64,000 bases of DNA from Variovorax sp. RA8 (GCF_901827175.1 NZ_LR594662.1:4526001-4590000), one strand, 5' to 3'; numbered from the stretch's first letter, positions 25,649 to 34,345 are shown. Notes: generated by a model from the letters alone, not told the origin. Numbers and translations are program-made.

Positions 25649-26497
25649 GTGAAGTTCGCTCTTTGCAACGAGGTGCTGAAGGACCTGCCCTTCGTGGAGC
25701 AATGCCGCGTCGCAGCCGCGCTCGGCTACGACGCCCTGGAGGTGGCGCCCTTCACTCTGGCCGACGATCCGATGACCCTCGACGACGCGCAGGCCCGCAC
25801 GTTCGGCCGCATCGCGCGCGAGCATGGAGTCGAGATCAGCGGCCTGCATTGGCTGCTGGTGGCGCCGGCCGGCCTCTCGATCGTGAGCGCCGACGCCGCC
25901 CTGCGCCAACGCAGCACGGCGGTGATGCAGCGCCTCGTGGAGCTCTGCGCCTTGATGGGCGGGCGTTACCTGGTGCATGGCTCCCCGAAGCAGCGCTCGG
26001 TGCCGCCGGGCGAGACGCGCGCGGCAGCGCTGGAGCGCGCGCGCGAATGCCTGGCCGCCGCGGCACGGAGCGCGGAACAATGCGGCGTGGTCTATTGCAT
26101 CGAGCCGCTCTCCACCGCCGAGACGGACCTCCTCAACACGGTGGAAGAGGCCGTCGAACTGGTGCAGGCCGTCGGCTCGCCGGCGTTCAGGACCATGATC
26201 GACTGCAGTGCCGCGGGCCAGATGGAGCGCGAGGACATCCCCGCGCTCATGCGCCGATGGATCCCCACCGGGCAGATCGCCCATGTGCAGGTCAATGACC
26301 CCAATCGCCGCGGCCCCGGACAGGGCAACATGCGCTTCGCCCCAATCCTCGCGGCGCTGCGCGAGATGCAGGCGACCGGGAACTACCACGGCATCGTCGC
26401 GGTGGAGCCCTTCGACTATGTGCCCGACGGCATGGGTTCGGCGGCGCGGGCCATCGGCTACCTGCGCGGGCTCGAGGAGGCTTCAGGACATGCATGA
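25649..26497 (+). CDS. Sugar phosphate isomerase/epimerase family TIM barrel
   Basis: A 282-residue xylose isomerase-like (AP endonuclease 2 superfamily) TIM barrel. Metal-site candidates are the glutamate in CIEPLSTAETD (about 151), the aspartate in MIDCSAAGQM (about 184), the histidine of IAHVQVND (about 211) and the late glutamate in VAVEPFDY (about 252). The layout resembles hydroxypyruvate isomerases and ketose 3-epimerases. GTG start with GAGGAG about 7 nt upstream, 11 bp after tctA. It overlaps the next gene by 8 bp. Confidence 0.9.
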   Translation: MKFALCNEVLKDLPFVEQCRVAAALGYDALEVAPFTLADDPMTLDDAQARTFGRIAREHGVEISGLHWLLVAPAGLSIVSADAALRQRSTAVMQRLVELCALMGGRYLVHGSPKQRSVPPGETRAAALERARECLAAAARSAEQCGVVYCIEPLSTAETDLLNTVEEAVELVQAVGSPAFRTMIDCSAAGQMEREDIPALMRRWIPTGQIAHVQVNDPNRRGPGQGNMRFAPILAALREMQATGNYHGIVAVEPFDYVPDGMGSAARAIGYLRGLEEASGHA

Positions 26498-27914
26498 CGC
26501 ACCACGCTTCGCCGTCCGCGAGATCGCCCTATTCGAGCGGCCGGTGGTGCTGCGCCTGCCGTTCCGCTTCGGGGTGGTCACGCTGACCGAATGCCCGCAG
26601 GCCTTCGCGCGCGTACGAATCGAATTCGCCGACGGATCGAGCGCCTGGGGCGCCGCTGCGGAGCTGATGGCGCCGAAGTGGTTCGACAAGAACCTCGCGC
26701 TGAGCAACGAAGACAACTTCGACCAGTTGCGCCGCGTCACCGCGCTCGCGCGCGAAGCCTACCTGAGCGACGCCGCGCCCGCGACCGCCTTCGGCCACTT
26801 TGCGCGGCACCACGATCCGCACCGTGTGGCCGCAGCAGGGCTCGGCTTCAACCCCCTGCTGGCGAGCTACGGACCCGCGCTGCTCGACCGGGCAGTTCTC
26901 GATGCACTGTGCCGTGGGCTGCAGGCATCCTTCTACGCCGTCATGCGCAGCAATGCCGCGGGCATCGGTCCGGTCCGGCCCGAGTTCGATGGGCTGGGGA
27001 TGGACGAGTTCCTGGCGAGCCTGGCTCCCGCCGCAAGCATCGAGGCGCGCCACACGGTCGGCATGCTCGACGCGATCACCGCGGCGGACCTGAAGCAACC
27101 CGTGGCCGATGGCCTGCCGGAGACGCTCGAAGAGGTGGTGCGCGTCTACGGCCACCGCTACTTCAAGCTCAAGGTGGGCGGCGACATCGCGTCGGACCTG
27201 GCACGCCTGCGCGCCATCGAGGACGTGCTGGACCGCATGGGCGGGCCCTACTTCGTCTCGCTCGACGGCAACGAGCAGTACGCCGACGCTGCCGGCATCG
27301 CGGAGCTGATGGCGCGCATGCGCGAAACGCCCTCGCTGGCGCGCCTTTATGCGTCGATCCTCTTCGTCGAACAGCCGATCGCGCGCAGTTTCGCGCTAGA
27401 GCGCGACCTTCGCGACGTGCGCAGCGCAAGCATCGGCAAGCCGGTGATCATCGACGAGTCGGACGGCGAGCTCGACAGCTTCGTGCAGGCGCGCGCGCGC
27501 GGCTACGCCGGCGTGTCCTCGAAGACCTGCAAAGGCTTCTACAAGTCGGTGCTCAACGCGGCGCGCTGCGCGAAGTGGAATTCGGAGCAGGCGCAGACGC
27601 GCTACTTCATGTCGGCCGAAGACCTGACCACGCAGGCCGGCCTGGCCGTGCAGCAGGACCTGGCGCTGGTCAGCCTGCTGGGCATCGCCCACGTCGAGCG
27701 CAATGGCCATCACTACGTCAATGGCATGGCCGCGCTGCCACTCGCGGAGCAGCAGGCCTTCCTCGAGGCGCACGGCGATCTCTACGAGCGTTCGCACGGC
27801 GCGGTGCGCCTGCGCATCCGCGAGGGGCGCATCCGGCTCGCCTCGCTGGATTGCGCCGGCTTCGCGAGCGCCGCCATGCCCGATTTCGATGCGATGCAGC
27901 CGATGGCTTGCTGA
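26490..27914 (+). CDS. Enolase superfamily (mandelate racemase/MLE-like) enzyme, long form
   Basis: A 474-residue member of the enolase superfamily, about 80-100 residues longer than usual. The barrel ligands are visible: KxK in YFKLKVGGD (about 228-230) at the second strand, metal ligands in FVSLDGNEQY (about 257), LFVEQPI (about 291) and IIDESDG (about 322), and a lysine in VSSKTCKG (about 347) at the sixth strand, a pattern like the MLE subgroup. The extra length sits in the N-terminal half (a long insertion around residues 55-145). Such enzymes abstract a proton next to a carboxylate, leading to dehydration, epimerisation or cycloisomerisation. Its ATG overlaps the end of the isomerase gene. 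Confidence 0.88.
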   Translation: MHDAPRFAVREIALFERPVVLRLPFRFGVVTLTECPQAFARVRIEFADGSSAWGAAAELMAPKWFDKNLALSNEDNFDQLRRVTALAREAYLSDAAPATAFGHFARHHDPHRVAAAGLGFNPLLASYGPALLDRAVLDALCRGLQASFYAVMRSNAAGIGPVRPEFDGLGMDEFLASLAPAASIEARHTVGMLDAITAADLKQPVADGLPETLEEVVRVYGHRYFKLKVGGDIASDLARLRAIEDVLDRMGGPYFVSLDGNEQYADAAGIAELMARMRETPSLARLYASILFVEQPIARSFALERDLRDVRSASIGKPVIIDESDGELDSFVQARARGYAGVSSKTCKGFYKSVLNAARCAKWNSEQAQTRYFMSAEDLTTQAGLAVQQDLALVSLLGIAHVERNGHHYVNGMAALPLAEQQAFLEAHGDLYERSHGAVRLRIREGRIRLASLDCAGFASAAMPDFDAMQPMAC

Positions 27915-27954
27915 GCTCTTCCTTCGTCTTTTCGTTCTCCTCAACTCCAGTTCC

Positions 27955-28833
27955 ATGCGCGATTTCACCCAAGGCCACGAGTGGCTCTCCATCAACACCG
28001 CCACCATCCGCAAGCAGCAAGGCGCCGAGGTGCCGCTGGACCGCCTCATCGATCAGTGCGCAGCGCAGGGCATCCGTGCCATCAGCCCCTGGCGCGACCA
28101 GGTCGCCGCGGTCGGGATCGAGCGCATCGGCAAGCAGTTGCGTGCCCACGGCATCGGCCTCTCGGGCTACTGCCGCGGCGGCTTCTTCCCGGCACCCGAT
28201 GCCGCCGGGCTGAAGGCGGCGCTGGAGGACAACCGCCGCGCCATCGACGAAGCCAAGACGCTCGAGGCGCCCTGCCTGGTGCTGGTGGTCGGCGCGCTGC
28301 CCGGCGCGCTCGAGGGCCGGGCGCACTACAAGGACATCGGCCGCGCGCGCGGCGAGGTACGCGACGGCGTCGCCGCTTCGCTCGAATATGCGCGCGAGGT
28401 CGGCATGCCGCTCGCGATCGAGCCCCTGCATCCCATGCAGGCCGCCGACCGGGCCTGCATCAACACGCTCGAGCAGGCGCTGGACCTGTGCGACGCGCTG
28501 GACGCGCAGCGTTCGGGCATGCTGGGCGTGGCGGTCGACATCTACCACGTGTGGTGGGACCCGAAGCTGCAGCAGCAGATCGCGCGCGCGGGCAGGGAGC
28601 GCCTGCTGGCTTACCACGTGTGCGACTGGCTCACGCCCACGCGCGACCTGCTGAACGACCGCGGCATGATGGGCGACGGCGTGGTCGAGCTGCGCAAGAT
28701 CCGCGGCTGGGTCGAGGCCGCGGGCTTCGCCGGCTTCAGCGAGGTCGAGATCTTCTCCGCGCTCGACTGGTGGCAGCGGCCGGGCGAGGAAACGCTGGCC
28801 ACCTCCATCGAGCGCCACCGCAGCGTGGTATGA
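27955..28833 (+). CDS. Second sugar phosphate isomerase/epimerase family protein
   Basis: A 292-residue xylose isomerase-like TIM barrel, a paralogue of the product at 25649 but of a different branch. Candidate metal residues are the glutamate in LAIEPLHPMQ (about 160), the aspartate and histidine of VAVDIYHVWWDP (about 195-198), the histidine of AYHVCDWLTP (about 221) and the glutamate of FSEVEIFS (about 265). The HVWWDP block is typical of the hydroxypyruvate isomerase/inosose dehydratase-like relatives. The 40-bp gap to the preceding gene has no terminator. It is the last gene of the operon with an obvious link to the pathway. Confidence 0.9.
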   Translation: MRDFTQGHEWLSINTATIRKQQGAEVPLDRLIDQCAAQGIRAISPWRDQVAAVGIERIGKQLRAHGIGLSGYCRGGFFPAPDAAGLKAALEDNRRAIDEAKTLEAPCLVLVVGALPGALEGRAHYKDIGRARGEVRDGVAASLEYAREVGMPLAIEPLHPMQAADRACINTLEQALDLCDALDAQRSGMLGVAVDIYHVWWDPKLQQQIARAGRERLLAYHVCDWLTPTRDLLNDRGMMGDGVVELRKIRGWVEAAGFAGFSEVEIFSALDWWQRPGEETLATSIERHRSVV

Positions 28834-28857
28834 GCCGGCTGTGCTGCAATTCGCCGC

Positions 28858-29949
28858 ATGGCTGACCCGACCCTCGACGACCTGCGCCGCTATGCCGTGG
28901 CGCGCACCCTCTTCAAGGCCACGACCTTGCCGGGTGCGATCCGGCGCCTCGGCTTCGTGCAGGCCGATCCCATCCGCGCCCCGGCGCGCGCACAAGACCT
29001 GACCCTGCGCCACCGGGTGAAGGACTACCGCGCGGGAGATCTGGAGCGCCGCTACGCCAGGCTGGCAATCGAGGAGGACTGCCTCGTCAACTACGGATTC
29101 CTGCCGCGCGAACACCTCGCGCTGATGCATCCGCGCGAGGCCCGCCGCGCGTGGGACGCCGAGACCCGGCGCAAGGCGGCCGAGGTGCTGGCCTTCGTCC
29201 GCGAGCACGGGCAGGTGCATCCGCGGCAGGTCGAGGCGCATTTCGCGCATGGCCGGGTGAAGAACTACTGGGGCGGCTCGAGCAACGCCACCACGCACCT
29301 GCTCGACGGCATGCACTACCGCGGCCTGCTGCGCGTGGCGCGGCGCGACAGCGGCACGCGCATCTACGAGGCGGTGGCCCATGCGCCCGGCGACGACAGC
29401 CCCGCCGGCCGGGCGCGGCGTGCCGCGGCGCTCGTCGACCTGGTGGTGCGCAAGTACGCGCCGCTGCCGGCCACGAGCCTGACCTACCTCGTGCGCCTGC
29501 TGGGCTACGGCGCGCCACAGCTCGCGCCGCAGGCGCAGGCGGCCTTGCGCCACGCACGCGAGCAACTCGCCAGTTGCCGGATCGAGGGCACGACCTGGTA
29601 CTGGCCCGCCGATGAGAACCCGGCTTCGCGCCGCCATGCCCCCGACGAAGCGGTGCGCCTGCTCGCGCCCTTCGACCCGGTGGTGTGGGACCGCCGGCGC
29701 TTCGAGCTGCTCTGGGGCTGGCGCTACACCTTCGAGGCCTATGTGCCCGCGCCGAAGCGCCGGCTCGGCTACTACGCGCTGCCCCTGCTGTGGCATGACC
29801 GCGTGATCGGCTGGGCCAACGTCTCGGCGCGCGAAGGCCGGCTGCAGCCGGCCTTCGGCTACGCGCAGCGCAAGCCGCGCGACGCGGCCTTCGGCGCGGC
29901 GCTGGATGACGAGCTGGAGCGCATGACGCAGTTCATTGCCGGTCGTTGA
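28858..29949 (+). CDS. YcaQ-like winged-helix DNA glycosylase family protein
   Basis: A 363-residue protein of the YcaQ/AlkX family (HTH_42), which in E. coli unhooks DNA interstrand crosslinks and removes bulky N7 adducts. The expected QxD catalytic motif occurs as VQADPI (about residues 34-39), and the conserved block RFELLWGWRYTFEAYVP lies near 280-296, with GYYALPLLWHDRVIGW following. It starts 24 bp after the last operon gene, possibly by read-through, but a role in the sugar pathway is unlikely. No Shine-Dalgarno is obvious. It ends before the FMN riboswitch. Confidence 0.88.
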   Translation: MADPTLDDLRRYAVARTLFKATTLPGAIRRLGFVQADPIRAPARAQDLTLRHRVKDYRAGDLERRYARLAIEEDCLVNYGFLPREHLALMHPREARRAWDAETRRKAAEVLAFVREHGQVHPRQVEAHFAHGRVKNYWGGSSNATTHLLDGMHYRGLLRVARRDSGTRIYEAVAHAPGDDSPAGRARRAAALVDLVVRKYAPLPATSLTYLVRLLGYGAPQLAPQAQAALRHAREQLASCRIEGTTWYWPADENPASRRHAPDEAVRLLAPFDPVVWDRRRFELLWGWRYTFEAYVPAPKRRLGYYALPLLWHDRVIGWANVSAREGRLQPAFGYAQRKPRDAAFGAALDDELERMTQFIAGR

Positions 29950-30081
29950 GCATCGTGCTTCTCGGTGCTGCTGTTCACGCGGAAGCCCCGTGTGCCGCGA
30001 GGTCTGCCGCCCGCGCGACAACGGCCGTGCCGCGGCAGTCCTAGAATCGCTGGGCCGCCGCGCGAAAGCGCAGCGGCAAAG

Positions 30082-30270
30082 CGTTCTCAGGGCGGGGTGG
30101 AATTCCCCACCGGCGGTGATGGCGACCTGTTCGCACGAGCCCGCGAGCGCCCGCGGCGCGCCATGCGCCGCGGGGTCAGCAGACCTGGTGAGATCCCGGG
30201 GCCGACGGTTCAGGGCTTGTGTTGCCGTCAGTGGCGGCAAGACAAGACCTCATAGTCCGGATGAAAGAGA
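30082..30270 (+). promoter_or_regulatory. FMN riboswitch (RFN element)
   Basis: The conserved RFN landmarks are all present in order: AGGGCGGGGTGGAATTCCCC, ACCGGCGGTGATGG, GCCCGCGAGCGCCCG, GTCAGCAGACCTGGTGAGAT, GGGGCCGACGGTT and CATAGTCCGGATGAAAGAGA. A TAGAAT -10-like box is at 30042-30047. No U-tract terminator follows; a 7-bp hairpin GGCGCAT/ATGCGCC lies about 25 nt past the aptamer, so control is probably at translation or through Rho. The controlled gene is ribH at 30366. The whole gap 29950-30365 is filled by this leader. Confidence 0.97.
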
Positions 30271-30365
30271 GCGCGGTCCCGTCGCCGGGCGGGCGCATCC
30301 ACATGCGCCTGGCTGCTGCGGGCTCGTGCGCCCTGATTCAGGCAACCCTTCTTCAAAGGCAAACC

Positions 30366-30878
30366 ATGAGTCAGATCAACGACCTTCCCCTCTCCGCCGT
30401 CGGCACGCCCGGCGACTCGCGCGGCCGGCGCATTGCCTTCGTGCAGGCGCAGTGGCATTCCGACATCGTCCACCAGGCGCGCGACGCCTTCCTCGAAGAG
30501 ATGGAACGCCAAGGCGTGCCGCGGGCCGACATCGACATCTTCGACGTACCCGGCGCGTTCGAGATCCCGCTCCATGCCAAGCGGCTGGCCCGGTCCGGGC
30601 GCTATGCGGGCATCGTCGGCTGCGCGCTGGTGGTGGACGGCGGCATCTACCGCCACGAGTTCGTCGCCACCACGGTGGTCAACTCGCTGATGGCCGTGCA
30701 GTTGGAAACCGATGTGCCCGTCTTCTCGGCGGTGCTCACGCCGCACCACTTCCACGAACATGTGGAGCACCGCAAGTACTTCCACCGCCACTTTGCGGTC
30801 AAGGGCACCGAGGTGGCCGAGGCCTGCGTGAAGACGCTGGAGGCGCTGAAGCGCGTCGATGCGCTGGTGGCCGCCTGA
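30366..30878 (+). CDS. ribH: 6,7-dimethyl-8-ribityllumazine synthase (RibH2-like)
   Basis: Lumazine synthase condenses 5-amino-6-ribitylaminouracil with 3,4-dihydroxy-2-butanone 4-phosphate, the penultimate riboflavin step. The protein has 170 residues. Diagnostic parts are RIAFVQAQWHSDIVHQA, FDVPGAFEIPLHAKRL, GCALVVDGGIYRHEFVA and VFSAVLTPHHFHEH with the catalytic histidine. The wording VVDGGIYRHEFV and TPHHFH matches the RibH2 (type II, decameric) branch rather than the common RibH1 with GxVIRG-type text. It stands alone behind an FMN riboswitch, without other rib genes, so it is probably an accessory, FMN-repressed enzyme. The frame is open through the riboswitch, but ATG 30366 with AAAGG upstream is the sensible start. 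Confidence 0.94.
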   Translation: MSQINDLPLSAVGTPGDSRGRRIAFVQAQWHSDIVHQARDAFLEEMERQGVPRADIDIFDVPGAFEIPLHAKRLARSGRYAGIVGCALVVDGGIYRHEFVATTVVNSLMAVQLETDVPVFSAVLTPHHFHEHVEHRKYFHRHFAVKGTEVAEACVKTLEALKRVDALVAA

Positions 30879-30939
30879 AGAAAGCTTGAAGGAGGGCCCG
30901 GCCCTTCATCGCCGCGCCCCACGGGTGTAGGCTTGCGCG

Positions 30940-31614
30940 ATGGACAACCACGCTCCCGCCTACACCCTGTACGGCGCGCCTGGTTCGGGCGCGACGACCG
31001 TCCATGCCGCGTTGACCCTGATCGGCGCTCCCGCGAAGGCGATCGACATCGCGCCCTGGGAAGGCGAAGCCGAGCGCGAGAAGCTGAGCGCGGTGAACGC
31101 CATGCGGCAGGTGCCGGTGCTGGTCCTGCCCTCGGGCGAACTGATGACCGAAAGCGCCGCGATCCTGATCTGGCTGGGCGACCGCTACCCTGAGGCCGGG
31201 CTGGCACCCGGCATCGACGACCCGCGCCGCGCACAGTACCTGCGCTGGATGAGCTTCATCCCCGCGGCCATCTATTCGATGTACTGGGTGCGTGACGAGC
31301 CCTCGCGCCTGGCGGCCGATGCCGCGGCGCAGGCCGTGATCCAGGAACGCACGGCCGAGCGCATCGCCGAGTGCTGGCGTCGGATGGATGCGCAGATGCC
31401 GCGCGGCACGGCATGCCTGCTCGGCGAGCGCATCGGCATGCTGGACCTCTACGTCACGGTAGTCTCTCGCTGGACGCCGGGGCGCACGCGCTTCTACCGC
31501 GAGGCGCCGCGCATGGCCGAAGTGGTCCGCCGCGTTGATGCCGAGCCGCGCTTGGCCGAGTTCTGGGCTGCGCGCTACCCGTTCACGCCGGGGTGGGAGG
31601 ACTCGAAGTCCTGA
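30940..31614 (+). CDS. Glutathione S-transferase family protein
   Basis: A 224-residue GST. The thioredoxin-like N-domain (residues 1-80) shows YTLYGAPGSGATTVHAAL, the cis-proline stretch RQVPVLVLPSGELMTESAAI and WLGDRYPE; the helical C-domain covers 90-210. The position usually held by a catalytic cysteine, serine or tyrosine reads GAPGSGATT, leaving a serine (S16) as the candidate. The substrate is unknown. It is monocistronic, 61 bp after ribH. Confidence 0.88.
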   Translation: MDNHAPAYTLYGAPGSGATTVHAALTLIGAPAKAIDIAPWEGEAEREKLSAVNAMRQVPVLVLPSGELMTESAAILIWLGDRYPEAGLAPGIDDPRRAQYLRWMSFIPAAIYSMYWVRDEPSRLAADAAAQAVIQERTAERIAECWRRMDAQMPRGTACLLGERIGMLDLYVTVVSRWTPGRTRFYREAPRMAEVVRRVDAEPRLAEFWAARYPFTPGWEDSKS

Positions 31615-31723
31615 AACTCACCGAGGCGACCAAGGGTTTGCGCTGACAAATTGGGGGTCGAACCGGCGTCCAGGGGCCGTAAGAATTTCGTAAGATTCGC
31701 GCCCCACGCCATTCAGAATCTTC

Positions 31724-32182
31724 ATGCTCGACATCGATTTGCCAGCGCCTGCTGTGGCGGTTCGCAGCGTTCTAGCCAGCCGCGGGGTCGCCCCGGCGCT
31801 GGCCTTGCTCAACGACCGGACCGACTACCGGTTCACCGCGATCTACAAGCTCGACGGCGAGGTGATGCACGCGGCGCATGCCTTCGACCGCACCTCCGAA
31901 TACCGCACCTGGCTGAAGGTCGTGCCGCTCGGCAGGAGCTTCTGCCAGTACGCCATTGAGCATGGCGAGTTCGTGACCCGCCACGCGTCCCAGGACCAGC
32001 GCCTCACGAATCGCCCGTACGCCGGCTTCGTCGAGTCCTACTACGGCCAGTTGCTCACGCGCGAAGATGGCACGCCTTACGGCACCTTCATTCATTTCGA
32101 TCTGGAGCCGTGCGGAATCCCGGCGTCCGAGATCGCCTTCCTCCGGGAAGTGATTCCGACTTTCCTCGACTACCTCAATTGA
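31724..32182 (+). CDS. GAF-like domain protein of unknown function
   Basis: A 152-residue single GAF-like domain: ALLNDRTDYRFTAIYKLDGE, LGRSFCQYAIEHGEFVTRH, and PYGTFIHFDLEPCGIP. Free-standing GAF domains bind small ligands or chromophores, and the cysteines in SFCQYA (about 73) and EPCGIP are worth noting, but no function can be given. A CAGAAT box stands 4 nt before ATG and the repeat CGTAAGAATTTCGTAAGATT is 30 bp upstream. Its last 8 bp overlap the 3' end of the convergent TauE-like gene. Confidence 0.7.
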   Translation: MLDIDLPAPAVAVRSVLASRGVAPALALLNDRTDYRFTAIYKLDGEVMHAAHAFDRTSEYRTWLKVVPLGRSFCQYAIEHGEFVTRHASQDQRLTNRPYAGFVESYYGQLLTREDGTPYGTFIHFDLEPCGIPASEIAFLREVIPTFLDYLN

Positions 32183-32939
32183 CCGGCCCCCGCGCCAGCA
32201 ATACCGGCACCGAGGACACCAGCAGCGCCACGCCCGAGAGCGTCAGCAGGCCCAGCACGATCTGGCGAAAGGCCGCCTCGCTGATGCCGACGTAGAGCCG
32301 CGCGCCGAGCAGTACCGGCACCAGCACCGCGAGAGCGACGATGCCCAGCAGCGGCAGCATCGGCACCCCGACGAGGCCGGTGCCGAGATAGACCGAGAAG
32401 GTCACCACCAGCATCGAGAGATTGAAGTTCTGGATCACCGAGCGCTGCACGTCCTTCTGCAGCCCGCGCAGCGTGCACCAGAGCGTCGGAATGGCGCCGG
32501 TGAAGCCGCCCAGGCCGCCGCAGATGCCGCCGACCATGCCGACCGCGGCATCGGCCGCGCGGCCGCCGGCCCTCACCCGCGGCAGGTTGCGCGCCATCAG
32601 CATGGCCGGGCACCAGAGCACGAGCAGCCCGCCGAGGCAGGCCTTGAACAGCGGCACGTCCAGGCGCGGGAGCAGCCATACGCCCAGCGGCACGCCCACC
32701 AGGCCGCCGAGCACGAAGGGCAGCAGCAAGGCGCGGTCGAAGCCGCGCCGCACCGTGACGGCCGCGATCACCTGGCCGGTCAGTCCGCCGAAGGTGGCGA
32801 GCACCGCGGCCAGCCTGGGGTCCACGGTCCAGGCCCAGAAGGACATCGCGACCAGGCTGAAGGCGAAGCCCGACAGGCCCTGCACGAAGCCGGCCACGAT
32901 CGCGCCGAGCGCGACGATCAGGTAGAGCGACGAATCCAA
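32175..32939 (-). CDS. Sulfite exporter TauE/SafE family permease
   Basis: A 254-residue inner-membrane protein with eight hydrophobic segments in two half-repeats, typical of TauE/SafE (for example VALGAIVAGFVQGLSGFAF and VGMVGGICGGLGGFTGAIP). Members export sulfite, sulfoacetate and other organosulfur or organic anions; the substrate here is unknown. It is preceded, across a 91-bp gap holding a GC-rich repeat, by an MFS gene in the same direction. Confidence 0.88.
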   Translation of the reverse strand: MDSSLYLIVALGAIVAGFVQGLSGFAFSLVAMSFWAWTVDPRLAAVLATFGGLTGQVIAAVTVRRGFDRALLLPFVLGGLVGVPLGVWLLPRLDVPLFKACLGGLLVLWCPAMLMARNLPRVRAGGRAADAAVGMVGGICGGLGGFTGAIPTLWCTLRGLQKDVQRSVIQNFNLSMLVVTFSVYLGTGLVGVPMLPLLGIVALAVLVPVLLGARLYVGISEAAFRQIVLGLLTLSGVALLVSSVPVLLARGPVN

Positions 32940-33030
32940 TGCGGAGGCCGGACGCCGCAGGGCCGCCCCAAGGCGACCGCAGCCCCCTCGGGGGGCAGCG
33001 AGGACACGCAGTGCCGAGCGTGGGGGCGCA
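32940..33030. repeat. GC-rich palindromic intergenic element
   Basis: The gap holds CCCCCTCGGGGGG (about 32982-32994, palindromic core) flanked by GGCCGCCCCAAGGCGACCG and GAGCGTGGGGGC. I recall elements of this wording between genes in Variovorax and relatives, but no second copy is visible in this window, so its status as a genomic repeat is unproven. Confidence 0.5.
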
Positions 33031-34275
33031 TCAGGCTGACGCAGGCACGAGTGCCTCGCGCCGCACCCGCCGCACGTTGAAGGCGCTGGCGATCAGCACC
33101 GCCTGCACCACCGCCAGGCCGATGATCACGCTCATGTATTGGCCATGGTCCATCAGCCGGCCGAAGATGAGCGGCGCCACGGCCTGCCCGATGTCCAGGC
33201 CCGCATACACCACGCCGTAGACGCGACCTGACGCGTTGGCCGGCGTCGAGCGCTTGACGAGCAGGTCGCGCGAGGGCCCGGCGATGCCTGACGCGAAGCC
33301 CATGGCACCGAACATCGCCGGCACCAGCACCGGCGGGAAATCCACCAGCGCGAGGACCAGCGCCAGCATCGCCGCGATGCCGAAGGCGAAGCCTACGATG
33401 CGCTCGCACCGGCTAGGGTCGGAGGCGAGGAACCCGCCCACCAGCATCCCGCCCGAGCTGGCCACCATGTAGACGGTGAGGCAGATCGCGATCAGGGCCA
33501 CCGGCACGGCATGCAGGTGGCCGGCGGCAGCAGGCGCGAAGGTCTGCACCACGCTCAGCACCATCGCGTACACAAAGAAGAAGCCGAAACACATCCAGAC
33601 CGCCGGGATCTTCAAGAAGGCCAGCTCGCCGCCGGCCGCCGCGTCCGCGCCGGTGGCCTTGCGAACGGCCTGCACATCCAGCGCCAGCACGGCGCGGTTG
33701 AGCCACAGCACGAGCAGGACGACCAAGGCCAGCGCGCCGGCGGAGGCCAGGGCCACGCGCCACGAGAAGGCGATGGCCAGCGGCACCACGAAGGCCGGTG
33801 CCAGCGCCCACCCCAGGCTGCCGGTGATGCCGTGCACGCTGTACGCATGGCCCAGGCGCGTCGGCGCGACCTTCTGGTTGAAGAGCGTGTAGTCGACCGG
33901 ATGGAACACGCCATTGCCGATACCGGCCACCACCGCGCTCGCCAGCAACATCCAGTAGCTCTGCGCCAGCGCGTAGCCGATCGCCGCCAGCGCCAGCAGA
34001 CCCAGGCCTGCGAAGAGCACCGGTCGCGGCCCCAGGCGGTCGACCAGGAAGCCCGAGGCGGCCTGCACCACGCAGGAAACCACGAAGAACACGGTCAGCA
34101 CCGCGCCCAGCTCGGTGTAGCTGACGTTGAAAGCGTCCTTGAGCCAGGGGAACAGCGGCGGCAGTACCAGTTGCGCGAAATGGCTGATGGCGTGCGCCAG
34201 GCCGACAAGGCCGATCAGCTTGGCGTCGGAGCGCAGGGTGTTGCTGGGGGCGGGGGAAGCGGCGAGCGAAGACAT
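33031..34275 (-). CDS. MFS transporter
   Basis: A 414-residue major facilitator with 12 predicted helices. The conserved loop 2-3 signature appears as GFLVDRLGPRPVLFAGLG (about residues 68-85), and AGIGNGVFHPVDYTLFNQKV resembles the fosmidomycin-resistance/Fsr-type and NarK-like groups. ATG 34275 was preferred over an upstream ATG at 34353, because the latter would lie inside the palindrome of the divergent promoter. It is divergent from the AraC/cupin regulator at 34365, a usual arrangement of efflux pump and its regulator. Confidence 0.88.
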   Translation of the reverse strand: MSSLAASPAPSNTLRSDAKLIGLVGLAHAISHFAQLVLPPLFPWLKDAFNVSYTELGAVLTVFFVVSCVVQAASGFLVDRLGPRPVLFAGLGLLALAAIGYALAQSYWMLLASAVVAGIGNGVFHPVDYTLFNQKVAPTRLGHAYSVHGITGSLGWALAPAFVVPLAIAFSWRVALASAGALALVVLLVLWLNRAVLALDVQAVRKATGADAAAGGELAFLKIPAVWMCFGFFFVYAMVLSVVQTFAPAAAGHLHAVPVALIAICLTVYMVASSGGMLVGGFLASDPSRCERIVGFAFGIAAMLALVLALVDFPPVLVPAMFGAMGFASGIAGPSRDLLVKRSTPANASGRVYGVVYAGLDIGQAVAPLIFGRLMDHGQYMSVIIGLAVVQAVLIASAFNVRRVRREALVPASA

Positions 34276-34345
34276 GAATTGCAACAAGAAACCGGACGAG
34301 GCTTGGATCGTATGCCCAGAGGCCGCGGCAGAATGGCGATACAGA

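Noticed and set aside
27718..30240. 840-codon minus-strand frame across the second isomerase and YcaQ genes
   Set aside because: It runs antisense to two recognisable proteins and through the FMN riboswitch; it has no motif of its own.
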